A DNA stretch of 64,000 nucleotides. Origin: Candidatus Daviesbacteria bacterium. Its GTDB lineage: Bacteria; Patescibacteria; Microgenomatia; Daviesbacterales; UBA10151. The DNA is taken from the NCBI GenBank assembly GCA_030648435.1, contig JAUSHE010000014.1, positions 1 through 64,000 on the forward strand, given 5' to 3'. Below, piece after piece: positions 14,356-23,292 of the stretch. The position numbers and the translations under genes were made by a program. The stretch's first letter is position 1. Each line of letters opens with the position of its first letter. The notes under the pieces were generated by a model. The model searched no databases, was not told the DNA's origin, and saw nothing but the letters and a program-made list of their open reading frames with translations.

Positions 14356-15879
14356 GTGAACTTTCTTCTAAAACATCGTCTGGAAATTTTGATCCTTGCA
14401 TTGTTGGCAGTTGCTTACTTTATCATTAGGTTGCCTAATTTAACGCTGCAGCCTATTTTTGCGGATGAGGCGATATATATCAGATGGGCTCAGGTGATGA
14501 GAGCAGAGCAGACATTGCGTTTTTTACCTTTATCTGACGGTAAGACGCCGCTCTTTATGTGGGCTATGATGCCGATGCTCAAATTTATTCAGGATCCGCT
14601 TTTAGCCGGAAGGTTGTTATCCGTAATCTCGGGTTTTACCACTTTGATGGGGGTATTTTTCTTATCAAGGAAGATCTTCAATTTAAGAACTGCTGTATGG
14701 GCGGGTTTGCTTTATGTGATTACGCCTTATACTGTTTTTTTTGATAGGATGGCTTTAGTTGATTCAATGCTGTCTGCATTTACAGTTTGGGTTGTTTATT
14801 TTAGTCTTTGGCTTGTGCGTGCTTTACGGTTGGATATATCTATGATTTTAGGATTCTTGATGGGAGGAGCAATTTTAACAAAAACCCCCGGCATGTTTAA
14901 TCTTTTTCTCCTGCCGATTGCCACGATAGCTTTTAGAAGAGAAAAAGATAAAAAGAACTCTTTAATTAGACTTCTTGTTTTGCTGGGTGTAGCAATTATG
15001 ATCGCTCTTCTTGCCTATAACTTTCTTAGATTGGGCCCGAATTTTCAGTTGTTATCTTCTCGGAATGCGGATTATATCTTTTCCCCTTTTGAACTGATTG
15101 GTAGGCCCCTTGATCCTTTTATCCCTCATTTTCATGACATTGCCGATTGGTTCCCAAAGCTTTTGACATGGCCTATCCTGTTATCAGCGGTAATTGGGAC
15201 GGTATATACCATATACGGAGTTTTCCAGTATTCTTTCAGGGGTCAATATTTACCACGTTTAGTTATTTTGCTTTGGGGAATTTTACCGATTCTTGTAAAT
15301 ATGGCATTTTTAAAAACTTTTACAGCCCGTTATTTACTGTCTTCGATTCCTCTTTTTCTGGTAATTGCCGGCTTCGGAGTCACTAAAATTCTTCCTCCAC
15401 TTGCGTATATAAAAAAACTTCCGCTTTTTATTATGTTTATTGTTTTGCTGCCGCTCCCTTTATATTTTAATTATTTATTGCTTACATCACCGGAAAAAGC
15501 TCCTTTACCGAGAGAAGAACGAGCAGGTTATTTTGAAGAATGGACAGCCGGTTACGGATTTGCCGATATTGCAGCTTTTCTAATAGAGAAAAATAAAGAA
15601 AATAGAGTGGTCCTCGGGACTGAAGGTTTTTTTGGTACTTTGCCCGATGGCCTTTATATTTATCTGGATAAGGCAAATATTTCTATCGTAGGTTCTCATG
15701 CAACAATTTCAGCTCAAATTAGAAATGCTGCAAAAGATAATTTGACCTATTTTATCGGAAACAAAAAAAATCTAAAAGGAAGCATTGATAATGTAAAATT
15801 GATTTTAGAGTACCCAAAGGCAAAACCGAAAAACGGCTCGATGCAGGATGCCACAGTTCTATATCAGGTATTGCCATAA
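14356..15879 (+). CDS. GT39-like (PMT/ArnT) membrane glycosyltransferase
   Basis: This 507-residue polytopic GT-C protein has the acidic motif FADEAIYIRW at about residues 34-43 in its first outer loop, the expected position of the catalytic Asp-Glu. A second outer motif (LPLSDGKTPLF, about 59-69) matches the PMT_2 pattern. About twelve membrane segments end near residue 380, followed by a soluble extracytoplasmic tail. It would use a polyprenyl-phosphate sugar, perhaps that made by the upstream ALG5-like enzyme. It starts with GTG just after an extended -10 promoter. The acceptor is unknown. Confidence 0.83.
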   Translation: MNFLLKHRLEILILALLAVAYFIIRLPNLTLQPIFADEAIYIRWAQVMRAEQTLRFLPLSDGKTPLFMWAMMPMLKFIQDPLLAGRLLSVISGFTTLMGVFFLSRKIFNLRTAVWAGLLYVITPYTVFFDRMALVDSMLSAFTVWVVYFSLWLVRALRLDISMILGFLMGGAILTKTPGMFNLFLLPIATIAFRREKDKKNSLIRLLVLLGVAIMIALLAYNFLRLGPNFQLLSSRNADYIFSPFELIGRPLDPFIPHFHDIADWFPKLLTWPILLSAVIGTVYTIYGVFQYSFRGQYLPRLVILLWGILPILVNMAFLKTFTARYLLSSIPLFLVIAGFGVTKILPPLAYIKKLPLFIMFIVLLPLPLYFNYLLLTSPEKAPLPREERAGYFEEWTAGYGFADIAAFLIEKNKENRVVLGTEGFFGTLPDGLYIYLDKANISIVGSHATISAQIRNAAKDNLTYFIGNKKNLKGSIDNVKLILEYPKAKPKNGSMQDATVLYQVLP

Positions 15880-15881
15880 AT

Positions 15882-17612
15882 ATGCTGCACTTTCTAGAGA
15901 ACAGATCCTATAAATTCTGGGTAATTCTGACTTTAATATTTACTATCCCAACTTTTTATCAATTAATTAGTCCTGGTTTTTTCTTTATGCAGGATGATCT
16001 GCAGGCCATGAGGATACATCAGATGTTCCGATGCTTTCAGGACTTTCAGCTGCCTTGCAGATGGGTTCCTGATATGGGTTATCAATATGGCTATCCACAG
16101 TTTCTATTTTATCCTCCAGGTGTTTATTATCTTGGTGCTCTATTTCACCTTTTGGGTGTTCAGATTATAGATAGTGTAAAATTGATGTTTATCTTAGGTT
16201 ATATCTTCTCAACGCTTTTTATGTTTATTTTTTTAAAAGCTTTTTTCGACGGGGAATCCAAGCAAAAGAATTTCATATATACAACCTTGCCGGCTTTTTT
16301 CGGAGCGATGCTTTATACTTATATTCCCTATAAAGCGCTGGAAGTATATGTCAGAGGGGCTTTAAACGAATTCTGGAGTTTAGTTTTTTTCCCATTCATT
16401 TTTTGGGCAATTTATCAATTAATAAGTAAACAAAAATTAAAGTTTCTTTTATTTCTTGCACTTTCCATCGCCGGATTGCTGCTTACTCATAATCTAATGA
16501 CTCTTATTTTTGCGCCGCTAATAATAATATGGTGTATTAGTTTGGTTGTTTTAAAGAAAAGTTGGAGGGTTGTTCCTAAAATTTTTCTCGGAGGTCTTTT
16601 GGGGATAGGTCTTGCAGCATTTTTTACCCTTCCAGTAATTTTTGAAGGAAAGTATGTTCATCTGGAATCTCTATTGGGTGGTTATTTTGATTACAGAGCG
16701 CATTTTGTTTCAATTAATAGGCTTTTTGTATCAAATCTTTTTGGCTACGGTTCATCAGGGATCGGACAGGATAATAATTTAACTTTATCAACAGGACAAA
16801 TCCAATGGATCGTTGCTTTGATTGGACTAATTCTATCCCCCTTTCTTTTATATAAACAAAAGAATATAGCGATTTTAATAATGATATTTTCTGTTTTAGA
16901 ACTTGGAGTTTTATTTATGATTCATCAAAAGTCATCATTTATTTGGGAGAAGCTACCGATTTTGGCTTATTTGCAATTTCCTTGGAGATTTTTATCTGAC
17001 AGCATTTTCATTCTTTCGTTTTTGGGCGCAATAACAGCTTTCTTTATTAGTCAAATAAACAAAAATTTTGCAAAAATATTTATAATTACTGTTTTAATCG
17101 GAATCCTTGTATTGCATGCGTCATTTTTTCAACCTAAAGAGCGTTTTGGGATTTCCGATAAGGATAAATTTTCCGGCTTTTTTTGGGAAAAACAATTAAC
17201 AATCAGCATTTTTGATTATCTGCCGATATATGCCAAACTCCCGCCTAATAAAAAAGCGCCGTTGCTGCCGGAAATTCTGGAAGGGGATGTAAACTTTATA
17301 AGTTATCAAAAAGGAAGCAATTATCAATTTGGAGAAGTCAAGGTTCTTAAAAACTCTGTTATAAGACTGCCGCTTCTTGATTTTCCGGGTATGAGAGTTA
17401 CGGTAGATGGAAAAGTAGTTGAACATCAAAATAATGATTGTAGGGGAGAAGAATTCTGTTTTGGTTTAATAACATTTAATTTACCAACAGGCTCACATTT
17501 CATAAAAGTAAAACTGGAGGATACGCAAGTCAGAACCATAGGTAATATAATTAGCTTGATATCAGCGACAGTGCTTTTATTTCTGCTGATTAAAAACTAT
17601 GGAAAGAAATAA
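15882..17612 (+). CDS. GT-C-type protein of the PTPS-related membrane family, copy 1
   Basis: This 576-residue membrane protein has an acidic MQDDLQAMR motif at about 35-43 in the first outer loop, then CRWVPDMGYQYGYP, then about ten membrane segments. A beta-rich tail of about 100 residues (from about 450) contains LLDFPGMRVTVDGK and ends with a last membrane segment. The layout matches the family named 6-pyruvoyl-tetrahydropterin-synthase-related membrane proteins, regarded as GT-C-like. The Asp pair is the likely catalytic site. It is the first of three tandem full-length paralogues, with a fourth, reduced copy at 22145. Confidence 0.78.
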   Translation: MLHFLENRSYKFWVILTLIFTIPTFYQLISPGFFFMQDDLQAMRIHQMFRCFQDFQLPCRWVPDMGYQYGYPQFLFYPPGVYYLGALFHLLGVQIIDSVKLMFILGYIFSTLFMFIFLKAFFDGESKQKNFIYTTLPAFFGAMLYTYIPYKALEVYVRGALNEFWSLVFFPFIFWAIYQLISKQKLKFLLFLALSIAGLLLTHNLMTLIFAPLIIIWCISLVVLKKSWRVVPKIFLGGLLGIGLAAFFTLPVIFEGKYVHLESLLGGYFDYRAHFVSINRLFVSNLFGYGSSGIGQDNNLTLSTGQIQWIVALIGLILSPFLLYKQKNIAILIMIFSVLELGVLFMIHQKSSFIWEKLPILAYLQFPWRFLSDSIFILSFLGAITAFFISQINKNFAKIFIITVLIGILVLHASFFQPKERFGISDKDKFSGFFWEKQLTISIFDYLPIYAKLPPNKKAPLLPEILEGDVNFISYQKGSNYQFGEVKVLKNSVIRLPLLDFPGMRVTVDGKVVEHQNNDCRGEEFCFGLITFNLPTGSHFIKVKLEDTQVRTIGNIISLISATVLLFLLIKNYGKK

Positions 17613-19269
17613 ACTAATCTTTAAATTTTGGCCTTTTGCCATTTTATTTTTTTTCACCATCCTGATAGCATGGCCGCTGTTTTTGCCGGGATACTTTTCG
17701 CATCATGATGATTTACAAGTGATGAGAATTTTTGAGATGAGGAAATGCATAGAAGATTTGCAGATTCCCTGCAGATGGGTTCCTGATATGGGATACGGGA
17801 ATGGGTATCCTCTGTTTAATTACTACAGTGTATTCCCCTATTACATAGGAGCAACTGCCAGTTATTTGGTAGGTTTTGTAGGAAGCGCAAAGTTGATCTT
17901 CTTTTTAGCAGTGTCTTTTGCAGGAATATCGATGTATTTTTTTGTTAGGGAACTTTTTGGCACATATCCGGCTCTTACTGCGAGCGCGCTCTATATGTTT
18001 GCTCCGTACAGAGCGCTTGATATCTATGTAAGAGGTGCAATAGCAGAAAGTTTTTCAATCGCAATAATCCCTTTGGTTTTCTTCTTTGCACTTAAATTGA
18101 TTAAACATGACCAACAAAGGTTTAGGATTGGACTTACTTTATCTTTTGCAGCATTTTTATTAAGTCACAATATCATGATTATTTTATTTCTTCCGGTCAT
18201 AATTTCAATTTTATTCATCTGGTATTGGAAAAAAAATTTTAAGACTATTAAAACTTTAGTTATATCCTTATTTTTAGGGTTTTGCTTATCGGCTTTTTTC
18301 ATAGTGCCCGCGTATATGGAGCAGAATCTGGTACAAATAGATAATTTGGTTAGATTTTCTTTAGATTTCAGAGGTCATTTTATTAATTTGTATCAGTTGT
18401 TTCTGGATAGGTCTTGGGGGTATGGTGTTTCTTCTACTGGTACAGCAGATACGATGTCTTTTCAAATAGGATGGCCTCATTATTTCCTTGTTATAGCATC
18501 AGTTTTTAGTTTATTAGTAATAAAAAGAAAAGAACGAAAGCTTATTATGTTTAATTTAGTGCTGCTTGCAGCATTTGTTTTCTCCTTATTTATGACTCAT
18601 GTAAGATCTGCTTTTATATGGGAGCAGATCGGGATTTTAAGATTTGTCCAGTTTCCTTGGCGTTTTTTGTCTGTTGCAATATTTACTGCAAGCTTATTAG
18701 GAGCTTTTTTTGTATATTCTCTAAAAGAGTCGTTTGTCAAAATTACTGTAGCACTGTTAATTTTAAGCGCTATTATTTTAAATGTGAGTTATTTTAAACC
18801 GCAACAATTTATTTTTAATTTAACTGATGAAGAAAAATTGAGCGGACAACTTTGGGAGACTCAACAAAAAGCAGCCATTTTAGATTATTTGCCGGTTGGC
18901 GCTTTAGAGCCACGGGAATCTGCTCCTTTAAAACCGGCTATTTTAGCAGGTGATGCTGTAATAAAGAATTTTCAGAATAGATCCAATAGTTGGCATTTCC
19001 AGGCGAATGTGACTGATAGTGCGATCGTTGAAGTGCCTATTTTTGATTTTCCAAACTGGCAGGTATTTGCAAATGGAAAAAAAATAAATCATTCAAATAA
19101 AAACTATCTGGGAAGAATTAGTTTTACTCTTCCATCCGGTGAATATTTTGTTGTTGGAAAGTTTAACAATACTTTGGTTCGGACAGTAAGTAATACAATT
19201 TCTTTGATTTCAATTTTTATATTGATTGGGCGACCGCTATATGAAAAAAGTAGAAGAAATAATAAGTAA
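17599..19269 (+). CDS. GT-C-type protein of the PTPS-related membrane family, copy 2
   Basis: This 556-residue paralogue of the preceding protein aligns along its whole length. It has HHDDLQVMRIFEMR at about 34-47, PCRWVPDMGYGNGYPLF, the mid-protein block VQFPWRFLS in a late loop, and a tail with FDFPNWQVFANGK. The donor and acceptor are unknown; the acidic pair suggests an active sugar transferase. It overlaps the upstream gene by 14 bases and the downstream gene by 29, so translation is probably coupled. Tandem duplication followed by divergence is the simplest origin. Confidence 0.78.
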   Translation: MERNKLIFKFWPFAILFFFTILIAWPLFLPGYFSHHDDLQVMRIFEMRKCIEDLQIPCRWVPDMGYGNGYPLFNYYSVFPYYIGATASYLVGFVGSAKLIFFLAVSFAGISMYFFVRELFGTYPALTASALYMFAPYRALDIYVRGAIAESFSIAIIPLVFFFALKLIKHDQQRFRIGLTLSFAAFLLSHNIMIILFLPVIISILFIWYWKKNFKTIKTLVISLFLGFCLSAFFIVPAYMEQNLVQIDNLVRFSLDFRGHFINLYQLFLDRSWGYGVSSTGTADTMSFQIGWPHYFLVIASVFSLLVIKRKERKLIMFNLVLLAAFVFSLFMTHVRSAFIWEQIGILRFVQFPWRFLSVAIFTASLLGAFFVYSLKESFVKITVALLILSAIILNVSYFKPQQFIFNLTDEEKLSGQLWETQQKAAILDYLPVGALEPRESAPLKPAILAGDAVIKNFQNRSNSWHFQANVTDSAIVEVPIFDFPNWQVFANGKKINHSNKNYLGRISFTLPSGEYFVVGKFNNTLVRTVSNTISLISIFILIGRPLYEKSRRNNK

Positions 19270-20884
19270 ATATTGGTTTTTAATCATATGTCTTTTATCG
19301 TTTCCGGCTATACGGGCGCTTTTTGTAAGTGGTTATTTTGGGGCGTCAGATGATATGCATATTGCCTGGCTTTACGAGATAGATAAGATAATCAAATTGG
19401 GACAAATCCCGCCGCGGTTTGTGCCGGATTTGAGTTTTGGTTTCGGATACCCCCTGTTTAACTTTGTTTTTCCGCTTCCGTTTTATATCGGTGAGATTTT
19501 TCATTTGCTGGGATTATCTTTTGTAGATAGTATAAAGGCTGTTTTTTTAATTAGCGTACCGCTGTCAGGGATATTCATGTATTTACTGCTCCGGCAATTC
19601 GTGGAAAGGAACTTAAGTCTAATAGGGGCAGTTTTGTATATTTATACACCATACCGGTCTGTAGATTTGTATGTCAGGGGAGCAATAGGGGAGATCGTGG
19701 GTTTTGTGTTTTTGCCGTTAATAATTCTCTCTGCCGCAAAAATTTTCGCTAAAGGTAATTTTAAGTGGATAGGAATTGGTGCTTTATCAATTGCTTCCCT
19801 AGTGTTGTCGCATAATATAGCGGCATACATGTTTTTTCCGTTTGTTGGATTTTTACTTATTATTCAATTTTTTTTAACTCCACTAAAAAAAGAATATATT
19901 ACAAAAGCATTTCTAATGATTTTTTTAGGTCTTCTTACAAGTATTTATTTCTGGCTGCCTGCTTTAACAGAGAGTAATCTGGTAAAGCAAGATACCGTAT
20001 TTAATTTTGCGGATCATTTCCCGACTCTTTTACAGCTAATTAGGCCTTATTGGGGGTATGGGGCCTCTGTACCTGGTCCGTATGATGGCATGTCTTTTTT
20101 TCTGGGAATAGCGAATATCTTACTTTTATTTTCAGGGATTTGTTTGTTTATATTTAGGTGGAAGCAAATTAGTATTCAAAGGAAGGTATTTATTGGGTGG
20201 GTTTTGGGTGTTATTACGGTGGCAATTTTTCTAATGAATTACCGCTCGACTATTATATGGAATAATTTTCCGTTTCTTGCTTATTTTCAATTCCCCTGGA
20301 GATTTTTGATTTTGACAACATTTTTTATACCGTTATTACTTATTATTTTTGACAAGATAAGGATTAATAATTTATTATTGACGATTTTATTATTGCTTAT
20401 CATCATATCAAGTATGTCTTATTTCAGACCGCAGGATTTTTTGGGAAGATTAGATAATTATTATCTTAATCGTTATATTCCAACTCCCGCTGCAAGCAAA
20501 GAATATCTGCAACTTCAGGAGGAATATTTAAGGCTTCCGAAAGCTGCCGAGAGTAGGCCGGATAAAAATTATCCAATGGTTTTTCCAGACAGTGGAATAA
20601 TAAAGGTGAATAAGCGTAGTGATTTAGATGTGGTTATTGAATCTAATTCGAATGTAGAAAGTTTAATTAATTTAAATAAATATTATTTTCCGGGCTGGAA
20701 GGCAAAGATTGATGGTAAAAAAATGGATATTTGGGCAGGTAAACCTTTCGGACAGATAAGTTTTTCTATGCCTGCAGGCTATCATAAAGCAGAAATATAT
20801 TTTACTGAAACAACCTTTAGGAGCTTATTAAACTTTGCTTCACTGGGTGCATTTTTAGTATCATTAGTAGTGTTATCATTATGA
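19241..20884 (+). CDS. GT-C-type protein of the PTPS-related membrane family, copy 3
   Basis: This 547-residue protein aligns with the two preceding genes: ASDDMHIAWLYEID near residues 32-45, then PPRFVPDLSFGFGYPLF, the mid block YFQFPWRFL, and a tail with YYFPGWKAKIDGKK. It replaces the PCRW found in the other copies with PPRF. An in-frame TTG at 19226 lies deeper in the upstream gene; the ATG at 19241 is preferred because MKKVEEII begins a normal N-terminus. The next gene overlaps by ATGA. Confidence 0.77.
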   Translation: MKKVEEIISKYWFLIICLLSFPAIRALFVSGYFGASDDMHIAWLYEIDKIIKLGQIPPRFVPDLSFGFGYPLFNFVFPLPFYIGEIFHLLGLSFVDSIKAVFLISVPLSGIFMYLLLRQFVERNLSLIGAVLYIYTPYRSVDLYVRGAIGEIVGFVFLPLIILSAAKIFAKGNFKWIGIGALSIASLVLSHNIAAYMFFPFVGFLLIIQFFLTPLKKEYITKAFLMIFLGLLTSIYFWLPALTESNLVKQDTVFNFADHFPTLLQLIRPYWGYGASVPGPYDGMSFFLGIANILLLFSGICLFIFRWKQISIQRKVFIGWVLGVITVAIFLMNYRSTIIWNNFPFLAYFQFPWRFLILTTFFIPLLLIIFDKIRINNLLLTILLLLIIISSMSYFRPQDFLGRLDNYYLNRYIPTPAASKEYLQLQEEYLRLPKAAESRPDKNYPMVFPDSGIIKVNKRSDLDVVIESNSNVESLINLNKYYFPGWKAKIDGKKMDIWAGKPFGQISFSMPAGYHKAEIYFTETTFRSLLNFASLGAFLVSLVVLSL

Positions 20885-22140
20885 ATTTTATAAAAAGACC
20901 GCTAGTTTTCATTTTACTTATAGGTATCATTATCAGATTTATTTTATCGGCTATAACATTCCATCCAGATATTATACATTTTGATCTGGCGGGATATGTA
21001 TTAGGTAAAGGGAATTTTTTGAACTTCTATGATTATACTTATGGATTAGATAAAAATGATCCTGTTTTAAAAAATTATCCTGTTAATTTGTTTAATTATC
21101 CTCCGGCTGTTTATTTTTATGTCGGTAGTATGAATTGGATTTTCACCAGTCTAACTGAAAAAAATTTCCATAATATGTTTTTGTTTGATTTTAAAAATAC
21201 TTTAGGAAATATACAATTAAACTTTCATTTAATCCTGCTTAAGATTCCATACCTCCTTTTTGATGGTGCAATTGCGTATTTTTTGTATAACATTTTTTTG
21301 AATAAGAAAGAAAAGATTTTAGCGCTCGCTCTTTGGGTTTTTAATCCATGGGTTCTATATTCAACATATATGATGGGTCAATTTGATATTATTCCAACCG
21401 CTTTTGTAGTAAGCGCCTTGTATATAATCAAAAAAAATTACAATTTTAATAAAAAAATATTTATCGCAGTTGTTCTATTAGGAATTGGTGCGTCATTTAA
21501 AATATACCCATTATTATTTTTGTTACCAGTTGCCTTTCTTTTAAAAAAGCGATTCAATAAACTTCTGGCAATTATTTTAGGAATCTCTGTTTATGTGATA
21601 ACAATCCTTCCATTTATCGGTTCTTCGGGGTTTCGGTCAACGGCACTACTTGCAAACCAAACCCTTAAAAGTTTATATGCCCAAATTCCAATTTCAGGAG
21701 GAGAAAGTATAATTTTATTTTTGGCATCCGTCGGCTTTTTTTATATTGTTTACCTTTATAGAGGAAAAGAAGTTGAAAATTTATGGCAGAGCTTTTTTAT
21801 AATTATGCTTTTATTTTTTATCTTTACTCATTATCATCCACAATGGTTTTTATGGCTTACACCCTTTTTAATTTTTGAGCTTATTTATAGTAATTTTAAA
21901 CATTTAATATTAATGGTTTTAATGGGGGTAAGTTTTTTAGGTGCTGTATTTTTATTTGAGCAGTCATTAACCATAGGTTTATTTTCACCCCTAAACGCTG
22001 CTTTGTTTGATGGGCTTGATCTTTGGCGTCTGCTTCATATAAATATTGATCTTAATTTTGCAAGGAGTTTATTTCAAACTCTATTCGCATCAGTAGCAGT
22101 ATATTTTATTTACTATTATTTTCCGAAAAAAATAGATTAA
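20881..22140 (+). CDS. GT-C membrane protein, mannosyltransferase-like
   Basis: This 419-residue polytopic protein differs from its neighbours. HPDIIHFDLAGYVLG at about 28-42 carries possible catalytic Asp residues in the first outer loop. ALWVFNPWVLYSTYMMGQFD resembles blocks found in GT87/ALG6-like or PIG-M-like enzymes, where NP...GQFD is typical. About ten membrane segments are visible and there is no soluble tail. It would use a lipid-linked sugar outside the membrane. It sits between copies 3 and 4 of the PTPS-related array, with an ATGA overlap upstream. Confidence 0.72.
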   Translation: MNFIKRPLVFILLIGIIIRFILSAITFHPDIIHFDLAGYVLGKGNFLNFYDYTYGLDKNDPVLKNYPVNLFNYPPAVYFYVGSMNWIFTSLTEKNFHNMFLFDFKNTLGNIQLNFHLILLKIPYLLFDGAIAYFLYNIFLNKKEKILALALWVFNPWVLYSTYMMGQFDIIPTAFVVSALYIIKKNYNFNKKIFIAVVLLGIGASFKIYPLLFLLPVAFLLKKRFNKLLAIILGISVYVITILPFIGSSGFRSTALLANQTLKSLYAQIPISGGESIILFLASVGFFYIVYLYRGKEVENLWQSFFIIMLLFFIFTHYHPQWFLWLTPFLIFELIYSNFKHLILMVLMGVSFLGAVFLFEQSLTIGLFSPLNAALFDGLDLWRLLHINIDLNFARSLFQTLFASVAVYFIYYYFPKKID

Positions 22141-22144
22141 AAAT

Positions 22145-23287
22145 ATGTTTAAAAAAAAATCCTTCCTGATAGCTTTGGTAATCATTTTTACATTGTTTTC
22201 TTTTATTCTAATTTTTTCTAGTCAACAGATTTACATTGGTAGGCTTTATGATATGCATAATTGTATTAAGGACGGTCAAATTCCCTGCAGATGGGTACCC
22301 GCACTGGAAAATTCTTACGGCTCCCCCATATTTAATTATTTTCCGCCATTACCCTATTATTTCGGAGAACTTATCTTTCTGCTCAGCAGCAGTCTCGCTT
22401 TTGCTGTGAAAATAATATTGTTTGGCAGCTTATTTGGAACATATATTTTTATGTATCTTCTGGTTTCAACATTTACCAAAAAAACAAAAATATGGATATT
22501 ACCTATAATTTATACTTTTATTTCTTTTCTGGCATTGTTTTTTTTGAAAGAAGGATTAGGGCTTGCGTGGGGATTGATGCTTTTTCCTTTAATCGTTTTA
22601 AGTTTAGAAAAACTTATCAAGAAAAAAAATGTCAATGAGTTTTTGTTTTCATCCATTTTTTTAGCTCTTTTAATTTTATCTTCGGATGCAGGCCTTATAT
22701 TCATAAGTTTGCTTTTCCTTTGGTTTCTTTTCCGTTATATTAAAAATAAAAATTTAGTCTCTTTTGCAATAACTTTATCCTCAATAGTTTTCGCTTTTCT
22801 TTTGTCTGCTTTCTATATTTTCCCATCGTTACTGGAAAGGAATTTACTTAGTAATGTGTCAGGTTCTAGATATCTGCCAAAATCAGCGGAAGAGAAGCCA
22901 AAAAAAAATATTAATTCAGCTTATGAAATATTAACAGGAGACCTGGTTATCTCCAATTTTAAGCAGGGTTCTAACTGGTTTAAATTTGAAACAGATACAA
23001 AAACACATTCGATTATCCGTTTGTCTAAAATTTATTTCCCGGTTTGGAAAATCTTTGTTGACGGAAAAGAAATTCAGATTGAGTACAAGAATAATAGTTT
23101 GGGCTTAATGACTGTTATTATCGGGGAAGGCTTACATGTTGTAGAGGGTAAATTATTTGATACACCAATACGTTCAATTTCAAATACAATTACAATTGTT
23201 TCTTCAATTCTAGCTTTTCTATTATTTTTTAGTCAGTTAAAAGTAGTCAGTTATTTGTTAGGTTATTACAGAAAGAGAATGAATTAA
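22145..23287 (+). CDS. Reduced PTPS-related GT-C paralogue, probably inactive
   Basis: This 380-residue protein aligns at both ends with the copies at 15882, 17599 and 19241 but lacks a central block of about 165 residues. After LLSAFYIFPSLLERNLL it jumps directly to YLPKSAEEKPKK, losing the outer loops and membrane segments that carry FPWRFL. The acidic pair of the others (DDLQ or DDMH) reads QQIY here, and WVPDMGY reads WVPALEN. The beta-rich tail (IYFPVWKIFVDGKE) is intact and the frame is open. It may be a non-catalytic partner or a decaying gene. The start is ATG 4 bases after the upstream stop. Confidence 0.75.
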   Translation: MFKKKSFLIALVIIFTLFSFILIFSSQQIYIGRLYDMHNCIKDGQIPCRWVPALENSYGSPIFNYFPPLPYYFGELIFLLSSSLAFAVKIILFGSLFGTYIFMYLLVSTFTKKTKIWILPIIYTFISFLALFFLKEGLGLAWGLMLFPLIVLSLEKLIKKKNVNEFLFSSIFLALLILSSDAGLIFISLLFLWFLFRYIKNKNLVSFAITLSSIVFAFLLSAFYIFPSLLERNLLSNVSGSRYLPKSAEEKPKKNINSAYEILTGDLVISNFKQGSNWFKFETDTKTHSIIRLSKIYFPVWKIFVDGKEIQIEYKNNSLGLMTVIIGEGLHVVEGKLFDTPIRSISNTITIVSSILAFLLFFSQLKVVSYLLGYYRKRMN

Positions 23288-23292
23288 ATAAT

